From Flavobacterium pectinovorum (GTDB lineage: Bacteria; Bacteroidota; Bacteroidia; Flavobacteriales; Flavobacteriaceae), in the NCBI RefSeq assembly GCF_900142715.1, contig NZ_FRBX01000007.1, forward strand, positions 114,937 to 178,936: DNA of 64,000 bases, given 5' to 3'. The notes beneath the pieces were generated by a model. That model had not been told where the DNA came from. It searched no databases and saw nothing but the letters and a program-made list of their open reading frames with translations. The translations under genes were made by a program, and so were the position numbers. Positions 46,028-54,006 of this stretch are shown here, in pieces. Within the stretch, counting starts at the first letter, position 1; each line of letters starts with the position of its first letter.

Positions 46028-48970
46028 ATGAAAATAATTAAAACCAAATTTTTACTTTTATTATTCTTGCTTCCTTTTTGTGTTTTGGCTCAAAACACGA
46101 TTAGCGGTGTTGTCCTGGAAAAAGGGACAAAGCAGCCCATACCAGGAGTAAACATAAAAGTATCTGGAACAAATAGTAGTACATCGACCGACTTTGATGG
46201 AAAATTTCAATTATCCGGAGTAAAAGCAGATAGTAAAATTACGTTTTCCTATACCGGTTATACCAATCAGACTATCGCAGTTGCCGGACAAAAAAACATA
46301 ACTGTTTCTCTTGAAGAAGATAATAATCAACTAAAGGAAGTTGTTGTTCAGGTAGGTTACGGAAGCGTTAAAAAGAAAGATGCTACCGGATCTGTTACTG
46401 CACTTTCTACAAAAGACTTTAACAAAGGAAATAATATTACTACAGAAAATCTGCTTAACGGAAGAGTAGCTGGTTTAACCGTAAATTCAACTGGTGCTCC
46501 GGGGTCTAGTTCTCAAATTAGAATTCGAGGAGGAAGTTCACTTTTTGCAAGTAACGATCCTCTTATTGTCATCGATGGATTACCGCTTGATAATACGACA
46601 AATACAGGAGCCTCTTCATTTTTAGCCTCATTAAATCCTGCGACTGTAGAATCTATTACGGTTTTAAAAGATGCATCGGCGTCTGCGATTTATGGTTCCC
46701 GCGCTTCAAATGGTGTTATTATTATTACTACCAAAAAAGGAAGTAAAACATTATCTGTAGATTATAATGTACAATATGCTGCGGGTACACTGATTAAAAC
46801 GGTTGATGTTTTAAGTGCAGATGAATTTAGAGGCGTTATTGCAGACAGAAGAAGCGATGATCTGGATAAACTGGGAACTGCAAATACAGATTGGCAAAAA
46901 GCAATTTACAGAAACACAGGAACGGTAGATCAAAGTTTAGCCGTTAGAGGAAGTTTATTTAATATCATTCCAACGAGTTTAACGCTGGGAAATACAGATC
47001 AGCAGGGATTGCGTTTAACCAATAATTTTAAAAGAAACACGGTTGGTTTAGTAATGAATCCAACTTTTCTTGACAATCATTTAAAATTAAGGCTTTCGGC
47101 CAATTATACAAACGAAATAAACAGATTTACAGATGCTGTTGAAGGATCGGCCATTGGTTTTGACCCAACGCAGCCCATAAAAGTGGATGGTGCGCCTTAC
47201 GGAGGTTATTTTGAATATACTACAGGTGTAGACGCCAACGGAAATTATCCGTTAGTATCGACTGCAGCAAGAAATCCTGTTTCGCAATTGTTGAATACAA
47301 ACGACAGAGGAACAAATGACAGAATTTTCGGAAATTTTGAAATTGATTATAAATTTCATTTTTTACCCGCTTTAAGAGCTGTTGTGAATGTTGGTTATGA
47401 TGAATCGAATGGGGACAGAAGAAGATTGGTAGGTGCCGATGCCGGTTCTGCTCCGTCAAACAACAACATTCCGTACGGGACAAATGAATATACAGAAGCA
47501 ACCAGAAAAAACAAATTATTAGATACTTATTTAGTTTATAATAAAACTTTTAATGCATTGAATTTTGAAATGACAGGTGGTTATTCGTATCAAAAATTTC
47601 AAAGTTCAAAATTTGAAACAGGTAATATTCTAAACCCGGATTTACCATCAACATATCCTGAAACGACTCTGGATACAGATGTTGTTTTATTAGGATTCTT
47701 TGCCAGAACAAATTTAAATTTTAGAGACAAATATTTATTAACGCTGTCTTACAGAAGAGATGGTTCTTCGAGATTTGAAGAAGCGAATCGTTGGGGGAAT
47801 TTCCCATCCGTAGCTTTTGCATGGAAAATCAAAGAAGATTTCTTTAAAGAAAGCACGGTATTATCTGACTTGAAATTAAGATTAAGTTATGGAATTACTG
47901 GTCAGCAGGATATTCCTGAACCAAACGGATATTTACAAAAATACCAGCTTGGCGGTGGAAATTCTGAATACTACTTCGGCGAAAGCCCAATTCCGGTTGC
48001 ACTTCCTTCAAAAAGAACGAACAATTTGAAATGGGAAGAAACCACTTCATACAATGCAGGTCTTGATTTTGGTTTTTTAAACAATCGCTTATCTGCCGGA
48101 CTTGATGTTTATTACAAAGAATCGAAAGATTTATTGGTAAATGCTGCAATATCTGATGGTAGTAATTTCTCGAACCGCGTGTATCAAAACGTAGGGAGCT
48201 TTACCACAAAAGGAGTCGAGTTTACGCTTAATGCGAATGCTGTTAAAACAGAGAATTTCAATTGGAATATGAATTTTAATATTGCCAAATTCGAAAGAAG
48301 AATCAAAAATCTGGTAAACGGAAGCGATATCTTTTTAGGAGACAACATTGCAGGAACAGGAACTCCGGGACAAATTTTCAGAGAAGGTTATACTCCTTAT
48401 TCTTTTTACGTATACAAACAATTATACAACAACGAAGGAAAACCAATTGAAGGCGCTTTTGCAGATTTAAATGGCGATAATATCAGAAATGACGAAGATA
48501 AATATATCTATAACAATCCGGATCCTGATTTTACATTGGGATTTGCATCTAATATGAATTATAAAAAATTCGATTTTTCATTCAATTTAAGAGCCAGTAT
48601 TGGTAACCGAATTTATAATGCCGTAGACGCAAGCAGAGCACAATATGATGCTATGGAAAACGGAGGGGTTTTAAGTAATGTTCCGTCTCAGATAACAGAA
48701 ACTAATTTTCAAACTACTTCAAATGTTGTATTGTCAGATCTTTATATAGAGAATGCTTCTTTCTTAAAAATGGACAATGTTACGTTAGGATATACTTTGA
48801 ACAACTGGTTAAATAGTAAAGCATCGTTAAGAATATCAACAGGAGTTCAGAACGTTTTTGTAATTACAAAATATAGTGGTTTAGATCCTGAAATTACCAA
48901 CAATGGTGTAGATAAAACGATTTATCCAAGACAACGATCCATCTTATTTGGTCTTAATCTTAAATTTTAA
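46028..48970 (+). CDS. SusC-like TonB-dependent transporter of the galactan locus
   Basis: 980 residues. Signal peptide ending VLAQ; carboxypeptidase-regulatory-like domain about 23-110 (ISGVVLEKGTKQPIPGVNIKV, STDFDGKFQLSG); SusC-type VVVQVGYGSVKKKDATGSV; plug with VIDGLPLDN and TVLKDASASAIYGSRASNGVIIITTKKG; barrel ending QNVFVITKYSGLDPE and C-terminal LNLKF. It imports oligosaccharides through the outer membrane with the SusD partner 5 bp downstream. The following GH53 and GH2 genes indicate beta-1,4-galacto-oligosaccharides as cargo. Transcription runs away from the HTCS gene through a 1-kb spacer that holds repeats and presumably the regulator's binding site. Confidence 0.95.
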   Translation: MKIIKTKFLLLLFLLPFCVLAQNTISGVVLEKGTKQPIPGVNIKVSGTNSSTSTDFDGKFQLSGVKADSKITFSYTGYTNQTIAVAGQKNITVSLEEDNNQLKEVVVQVGYGSVKKKDATGSVTALSTKDFNKGNNITTENLLNGRVAGLTVNSTGAPGSSSQIRIRGGSSLFASNDPLIVIDGLPLDNTTNTGASSFLASLNPATVESITVLKDASASAIYGSRASNGVIIITTKKGSKTLSVDYNVQYAAGTLIKTVDVLSADEFRGVIADRRSDDLDKLGTANTDWQKAIYRNTGTVDQSLAVRGSLFNIIPTSLTLGNTDQQGLRLTNNFKRNTVGLVMNPTFLDNHLKLRLSANYTNEINRFTDAVEGSAIGFDPTQPIKVDGAPYGGYFEYTTGVDANGNYPLVSTAARNPVSQLLNTNDRGTNDRIFGNFEIDYKFHFLPALRAVVNVGYDESNGDRRRLVGADAGSAPSNNNIPYGTNEYTEATRKNKLLDTYLVYNKTFNALNFEMTGGYSYQKFQSSKFETGNILNPDLPSTYPETTLDTDVVLLGFFARTNLNFRDKYLLTLSYRRDGSSRFEEANRWGNFPSVAFAWKIKEDFFKESTVLSDLKLRLSYGITGQQDIPEPNGYLQKYQLGGGNSEYYFGESPIPVALPSKRTNNLKWEETTSYNAGLDFGFLNNRLSAGLDVYYKESKDLLVNAAISDGSNFSNRVYQNVGSFTTKGVEFTLNANAVKTENFNWNMNFNIAKFERRIKNLVNGSDIFLGDNIAGTGTPGQIFREGYTPYSFYVYKQLYNNEGKPIEGAFADLNGDNIRNDEDKYIYNNPDPDFTLGFASNMNYKKFDFSFNLRASIGNRIYNAVDASRAQYDAMENGGVLSNVPSQITETNFQTTSNVVLSDLYIENASFLKMDNVTLGYTLNNWLNSKASLRISTGVQNVFVITKYSGLDPEITNNGVDKTIYPRQRSILFGLNLKF

Positions 48971-48975
48971 TAAAG

Positions 48976-50583
48976 ATGAAAAAATATATTTTAATAACAA
49001 TTTTAGCATTGACTACCGTTTTTCAGTCTTGTACTGATGATTTAAATGTAGTCTCAGAAGATGATGATGTTCTTTCTTCTGATGTATTATTTTCTACGCC
49101 TGAGGGATATAAACAAGCTTTCGCAGGTGTGTACGGAAACCTGACTTTAACCGGAGTTATTGGCCCTAATGATTCGTCTCTGGAAGGTGTCGATGCCGGA
49201 ACAAGCCAGTTTACAAGATGTTTATTATACATGCAGGAATTAACGACGGACGAACTGGTTTGGAGTTATGAAAATGATGGAGGAACCGCAGAATTACAGC
49301 GTAATATCTGGACAGCTGCAAATCCTGTTATTTTGGGAATGTTCAGCAGAACGATGGTTTCTGTTTCTTATGCAAACGAATTTTTACGTCAGAGTACACC
49401 AGAAAAACTAACTTCAAGAGGTATTACAAATGCTGCAACTTTGGCCGATATAGCACTTTATCGTCAGGAAGTTCGTGTTTTAAGAGCGTATGCGTATTAT
49501 AACATGATGGATTTATTTGGAAAAGCACCAATGTATACCGAAAATGATCCTGTAAATTTTACCGGACCTGAGTTTAACAGAAAACAATTATTTGATTTTA
49601 TCGAAACAGAGCTTAAAGCTGTTTTACCGGATTTAAAAGCAGCCAGAACGAATGAATACGGAAGATTAGACCAATCTATGGCACGTATGATTCTGGCAAA
49701 AATATATTTGAATGCCGAGGTATATATTCAAGCCGATCGTTTTGATGATTGTATTACAATGTGTAATGAAATTATAGCAAGCGGTTATACTTTAAAGCCA
49801 AAATATTTGGACAATTTTAAAGCAGATAACAATACCTCTGAAGAAATCATTTTTGGAATCCAGTCGGATGGGGCGGTTTCTCAAAACTGGGGAGCAACAA
49901 CTGTTTTAACAAACGGACAAATTGGTGCCTGGGAAAACAATGGTGCTGATTTTGGAGTTGGCGGCTGGACAGGAGCACTTAGAATCAGAAAAGAATTTGC
50001 TCAAAAATTTGACGGTACAAAATTCAGTCAGGATACCAGAAATACAGTAGGAAGAGGAGTTCAGGGCGATCCGGCAAAACAAAGATCAATTGATATTGAA
50101 GATATTGGCGTAAAAACACAAGGTTATATTTTATCTAAATTTTCTAATAAAACTACCGCAGGAGTTAGCGGTGTAAGTTCTACTTATGCTGATACTGATT
50201 TTCCATTATTCAGATTAGCCGATGTTTATTTAATGTATGCTGAAGCGACTTTAAGAGGCGGAAACGGAACTACGACACAAGCATTAGATTATGTAAATGC
50301 CTTAAGACAAAGAGCTAATAGTAATTCGACTGTTGGAAACATTACTTTAAGTGAATTAACGCTTGATTTTTTAATTGATGAAAGAGCACGTGAATTACAT
50401 TGGGAAGCACACCGAAGACAAGATTTAATCCGTTTTGGAAAATATACGGGAGGATCTTACAATTGGGCATGGAAGGGAAATTCTTCAAAAGGAATCGCTA
50501 TACCTTCTTACATGAGCGTTTTTCCTATTCCGGAAGGATCATTGGGAGCCAATAGAAATTTGACTCAAAACACGGGTTACTAA
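48976..50583 (+). CDS. SusD-like glycan-binding lipoprotein of the galactan locus
   Basis: 535 residues with lipobox VFQSC (Cys 19). Helical TPR scaffold with the conserved EVRVLRAYAYYNMMDLFGKAPM, RMILAKIYLNAEVY, and the C-terminal FPLFRLADVYLMYAEATLRGG, ERARELHWEAHRRQDLIRFGKY and FPIPEGSLGAN motifs of RagB/SusD. It forms the lid of the SusC channel and binds galactan oligosaccharides at the cell surface. Start codon 5 bp after the SusC stop, so translation is probably coupled. Confidence 0.95.
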   Translation: MKKYILITILALTTVFQSCTDDLNVVSEDDDVLSSDVLFSTPEGYKQAFAGVYGNLTLTGVIGPNDSSLEGVDAGTSQFTRCLLYMQELTTDELVWSYENDGGTAELQRNIWTAANPVILGMFSRTMVSVSYANEFLRQSTPEKLTSRGITNAATLADIALYRQEVRVLRAYAYYNMMDLFGKAPMYTENDPVNFTGPEFNRKQLFDFIETELKAVLPDLKAARTNEYGRLDQSMARMILAKIYLNAEVYIQADRFDDCITMCNEIIASGYTLKPKYLDNFKADNNTSEEIIFGIQSDGAVSQNWGATTVLTNGQIGAWENNGADFGVGGWTGALRIRKEFAQKFDGTKFSQDTRNTVGRGVQGDPAKQRSIDIEDIGVKTQGYILSKFSNKTTAGVSGVSSTYADTDFPLFRLADVYLMYAEATLRGGNGTTTQALDYVNALRQRANSNSTVGNITLSELTLDFLIDERARELHWEAHRRQDLIRFGKYTGGSYNWAWKGNSSKGIAIPSYMSVFPIPEGSLGANRNLTQNTGY

Positions 50584-50616
50584 TTTTTTTTTTTTTAACA
50601 TAAACGATACAAAAAA

Positions 50617-51684
50617 ATGAAACATATATATAAATTTTTTATAGCTATTACCTTAATTACAGGACTTTGGTCTTGTGAAAACGAAACGGATTTGATGATC
50701 GTAGAGCCTCAGGAAGCTGCTTTTTCAATGATTACTCCTGATAACGGTTCTTCGACTATTTTAAATAAAGACACACCTAACAATACTGCCCTGACTTTTA
50801 CCTGGGAAAAAGTGAGTTACGGAACACCTACTATCGTTACCTATACCGTACAGTTTGCAGCCAGTAATACTGAATTTGCAGCTCCGGTAGATATTACGTC
50901 TACAACTTCTACTCACGCCAGTATTACAGTAGCAGAACTGAATGCAAAAGCACTTGAGCTTGGTCTTACGGCTGAGGTTGAAGGAACAATCGATGTTAGA
51001 ATTAAATCAACGGTTGGAACAACACTTTCAGAGCCAAAACTTTCTACGCCAATTACGATTGCATTGACTCCTTACAGAGGTATATTCCCTAAAATTGATT
51101 TGTTTTTAGTAGGACCTGGCACCGCTGCAGGATGGAGTGTAACGAGTAACAATATGCCAATTTACAGAGATACAAAAGAAAACGCAAAGTTCTATTATAC
51201 AGGATATTTTAATAAAGATGGTTTTAAATTAATTGAGCAAATTGGTTTCTGGGCTCCGGCTTACGGAACAAATGGTGCTGCAGTACAATACAGAGCAACA
51301 GAAAGCGATACTGATCCGGGTGTTTTCCCTACGACAGCTTCAGGTTATTATAGTTTTGAAATTAATCTTGAAGAACTAACTTATAAAATTGAGCCTTACA
51401 CAGGACCAATGACAACGTATGCAGCAATCACTTTAACGGGATCGGTATTAACAGGAGATGACGCCGGATGGAATATGGATGTTCCTTTAGTAAAATCTGA
51501 TTTTGATGGACATATCTGGAAAGTTACTCAAACTTTGCAAGCCGGAAAAATGAAATTTAAAGCAAACAACAGCTGGGATGTTAGCTGGGGCGATAATGGT
51601 GGAGATATTATTGTTGAGGCTGGAAAATATGAAATCTGGTTCAATGACTTAGATGGACGTTACACATTCATACCAACTCCATAA
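50617..51684 (+). CDS. SusE/SusF-like surface glycan-binding lipoprotein
   Basis: 355 residues with lipobox GLWSC (Cys 19). The N-terminal half carries a SusE-type domain: FSMITPDNGSSTILNK, then TWEKVSYGTPTIVTYTVQFA, a fibronectin-like strand pattern. The C-terminal half has two starch-binding-like repeats, each with a WN/WS-type aromatic cluster (GPGTAAGWSVTSNNMP; TGDDAGWNMDVPLVKSDF; MKFKANNSWDVSWGDNGG). SusE-like proteins sit at the surface beside SusCD and help to hold the polysaccharide. Third gene of the operon, 33 bp after SusD; a hairpin terminator follows. Ligand inferred as galactan from context. Confidence 0.85.
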   Translation: MKHIYKFFIAITLITGLWSCENETDLMIVEPQEAAFSMITPDNGSSTILNKDTPNNTALTFTWEKVSYGTPTIVTYTVQFAASNTEFAAPVDITSTTSTHASITVAELNAKALELGLTAEVEGTIDVRIKSTVGTTLSEPKLSTPITIALTPYRGIFPKIDLFLVGPGTAAGWSVTSNNMPIYRDTKENAKFYYTGYFNKDGFKLIEQIGFWAPAYGTNGAAVQYRATESDTDPGVFPTTASGYYSFEINLEELTYKIEPYTGPMTTYAAITLTGSVLTGDDAGWNMDVPLVKSDFDGHIWKVTQTLQAGKMKFKANNSWDVSWGDNGGDIIVEAGKYEIWFNDLDGRYTFIPTP

Positions 51685-51701
51685 TTGAATTAAAAAATAA
51701 G

Positions 51702-51729
51702 AGAAGCCTCAGCTTATTTTGAGGCTTCT
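51702..51729 (+). terminator. Hairpin terminator or attenuator after the SusE-like gene
   Basis: AGAAGCCTCA (51702-51711) and TGAGGCTTCT (51720-51729) form a perfect 10-bp GC-containing stem with an 8-nt loop, then TCTTTAA. It could end part of the SusCDE transcripts so that transporter mRNA exceeds that of the downstream enzymes. Confidence 0.75.
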
Positions 51730-51790
51730 TCTTTAACATTAAAAGAAACTTATTTTAAAATTCAAAATTTCAATCATTATAACTCATCTC

Positions 51791-52888
51791 ATGAAAAAAT
51801 ATATAAAAATTCTTGGGTTACTTGCTATAACGGCAATTCAGTTTTCGTGCTCAAGTAATGATAATGCAGATACAGAAGCAGTGAATCCGCCAGATGCAAC
51901 TGATACTTTTATCAGAGCATCAGATGTTTCTTTTCTTCCTCAAATGGAATCTTTAGGGACTAAATTTTACAGCAACGGCAAAGTAGAAGGAATGCTTACA
52001 ACACTAAAAAATGCAGGTTGTAATACAGTCCGAATTCGTTTATGGAAAAACCCTGTAAATGGGCGTTCTGGTTTAAGCGAAGTAAAACAATTGGCTCAAA
52101 AAGCAAGACAAGCAGGACTTAGAATTTGGCTTACGGTTCATTATTCTGATAATTGGGCCGATCCTGCAATACAGACCACTCCAAAAGAATGGGAAAATTT
52201 ATCTTTTACCGATTTAAAAACAGCCGTTACCAATTATACATCAACAATAATTACAGAAATCAATCCGGATATTATCCAAATTGGTAATGAAATCAATAGT
52301 GGATTATTGTGGCCGCAAGGAAATTTAATTAGTAACGAAGAGCAATGTATCGCCTTATTAACTGCTGCCAGTGCAACAATTCGCAGTAAAGCGCCAAATA
52401 CAAAAATAATGATTCATTATGCAGGTGTAAACGGTGGTGCAACTGATTGGTTTTTTACCAAAATGAAAAGTGTTGATTATGATTATATCGGATTATCATA
52501 TTATCCTGTTTGGCACGGTAAAGATTTGACAGAAGTAAAAAATACCATTGATGCTTTAGGGGAAAAATTCGGTAAAAAAGTCCTGATTGCAGAAACCGCT
52601 TATCCTTTTACCTTATTGCACAATGATCAGACTAATAATATTGTAGGAACAAACGATCAGTTGGTACCGGGATATCCTGCAACTCCGGCGGGACAAAGAA
52701 CTTTTGTTATGGAAATTAAAAACATAGTAAAAACATCTCAATTCGGACAAGGATTTGCGTATTGGGGAGGCGAGTGGGTTGCTTTTAAAGGACAACAATC
52801 AACAAGTGGTTCTACATTCGAAAATCAGGCTTTATATAGTTTTGACAATAATGCATTATCAGTAATGGAGGCTTTCAGCAAAGACTAA
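51791..52888 (+). CDS. GH53 endo-beta-1,4-galactanase, lipoprotein
   Basis: 365 residues, lipobox IQFSC (Cys 20) and a Glu/Asp-rich linker, so probably on the cell surface. It hydrolyses beta-1,4-galactan of pectic arabinogalactan type I. TIM-barrel motifs: RASDVSFLPQMESLGTKFY, NTVRIRLWKNP, WLTVHYSDNWADPA, QIGNEINSGLLWPQG (acid/base E167), YDYIGLSYYPVWHG and LIAETAYPF (nucleophile E268), then FAYWGGEWVAFKG. Length fits a single-domain GH53 (about 340). It ends 4 bp before a second GH53 gene. A surface enzyme is expected to make the oligosaccharides that SusCD imports. Confidence 0.95.
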   Translation: MKKYIKILGLLAITAIQFSCSSNDNADTEAVNPPDATDTFIRASDVSFLPQMESLGTKFYSNGKVEGMLTTLKNAGCNTVRIRLWKNPVNGRSGLSEVKQLAQKARQAGLRIWLTVHYSDNWADPAIQTTPKEWENLSFTDLKTAVTNYTSTIITEINPDIIQIGNEINSGLLWPQGNLISNEEQCIALLTAASATIRSKAPNTKIMIHYAGVNGGATDWFFTKMKSVDYDYIGLSYYPVWHGKDLTEVKNTIDALGEKFGKKVLIAETAYPFTLLHNDQTNNIVGTNDQLVPGYPATPAGQRTFVMEIKNIVKTSQFGQGFAYWGGEWVAFKGQQSTSGSTFENQALYSFDNNALSVMEAFSKD

Positions 52889-52891
52889 AAC

Positions 52892-53923
52892 ATGAAAAAT
52901 TCACTTAAAATTATATCTTTTTTGATGCTAATTGTACTTGCATTTACTTCATGTAAATCAAAAATGATTAGCGAAAAAAACTCCTTTTCAAAAGGAGCTG
53001 ATATCGGTTGGCTGCCTCAAATGGAAGCGACAGGTTATAAATTTTATGACGCAGACGGTTCTGAGAAGGACTGTCTGCAATTACTAAAAGACCGTGGAAT
53101 AAATACGATCAGATTGCGTGTTTGGGTAAATCCGAATGATGATAAAGCCAGCGGACACTGTAGTCCCCAAGAAACAGTTGTTATGGCAGTTCGCGCGCAA
53201 AAAATGGGAATGCGTATTATGATCGATTTTCATTACAGCGATTCCTGGGCAGATCCCGGTAAACAAAATAAACCTGCTGCATGGGCAAAACATTCTTTTC
53301 AGGAATTGTTAACCGATGTTTACCAACATACGTATGATGTTTTGCAACTGTTGAAAAATGCAGGAGTAACGCCGGAATGGGTTCAGGTTGGAAATGAAAT
53401 TCCGAGTGGTATGCTTTGGCCGGAAGGACATACAGATAATTTTAATCAGCTGGCACAATTACTTGATAAAGGATATGAAGCTACAAAAGCCATCGATCCA
53501 AAAATTAAAGTTATTGTTCATTTAGACGAAGGAAATAAAAGTGAAAAATTCAGATGGTTTTTTGATAAAGCCACTGAAAATAAGGTAAAATATGATGTAA
53601 TTGGTTTGTCATATTATCCATATTGGATCAAAACCGATTATCAAAGCACCATTTTAGATTTAGAAAATAATCTAAAAGACATGGCTTCCCGCTACAATAA
53701 AGAAGTTATGGTGGTCGAAGTTGGTGGTGATTTTGAACAAGTACAAAACACCAAAGAAATGCTGGAAGCTACTATAAAAGCGGTAAAAAGCGTACCTGAT
53801 CATAAAGGTTTAGGCGTTATTTATTGGGAACCGCAAGGTGAAAAAAGTTGGAGCGGTTATCAATTAAATGCTTGGCTTTCTGACGGTAAACCTTCACCGG
53901 CATTGGATGCTTTCAAAAATTAA
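52892..53923 (+). CDS. GH53 endo-beta-1,4-galactanase, second copy
   Basis: 343 residues with lipobox AFTSC (Cys 20). Motifs: KGADIGWLPQMEATGYKFY, NTIRLRVWVNP, MIDFHYSDSWADPG, QVGNEIPSGMLWPEG (acid/base E169), YDVIGLSYYPYW and VVEVGG (nucleophile E276), ending with VIYWEPQGEKSWSGY. It is diverged from the upstream GH53 throughout (for example the nucleophile strand IAETAYP versus VVEVGGD), which argues for different roles, such as endo-cleavage of long chains versus processing of short ones. Directly follows the first GH53 gene. Confidence 0.94.
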   Translation: MKNSLKIISFLMLIVLAFTSCKSKMISEKNSFSKGADIGWLPQMEATGYKFYDADGSEKDCLQLLKDRGINTIRLRVWVNPNDDKASGHCSPQETVVMAVRAQKMGMRIMIDFHYSDSWADPGKQNKPAAWAKHSFQELLTDVYQHTYDVLQLLKNAGVTPEWVQVGNEIPSGMLWPEGHTDNFNQLAQLLDKGYEATKAIDPKIKVIVHLDEGNKSEKFRWFFDKATENKVKYDVIGLSYYPYWIKTDYQSTILDLENNLKDMASRYNKEVMVVEVGGDFEQVQNTKEMLEATIKAVKSVPDHKGLGVIYWEPQGEKSWSGYQLNAWLSDGKPSPALDAFKN

Positions 53924-53934
53924 AAATTAAATTT

Positions 53935-53989
53935 TACCATTAAGATATTAAGTTTCATAAAGCTAAATGATCTTAATATCTTAATGGTA
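53935..53989. repeat. Perfect 18-bp inverted repeat between GH53 and GH2
   Basis: TACCATTAAGATATTAAG (53935-53952) is exactly complementary to CTTAATATCTTAATGGTA (53972-53989), with a 19-nt loop. It fills most of the gap between the second GH53 gene and the GH2 gene. As AT-rich hairpin without T tail it looks like a small dispersed repeat or mRNA-stability element inside the operon and not like a strong terminator. Confidence 0.75.
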
Positions 53990-54006
53990 GAAAAATAAAA
54001 CAAAAA

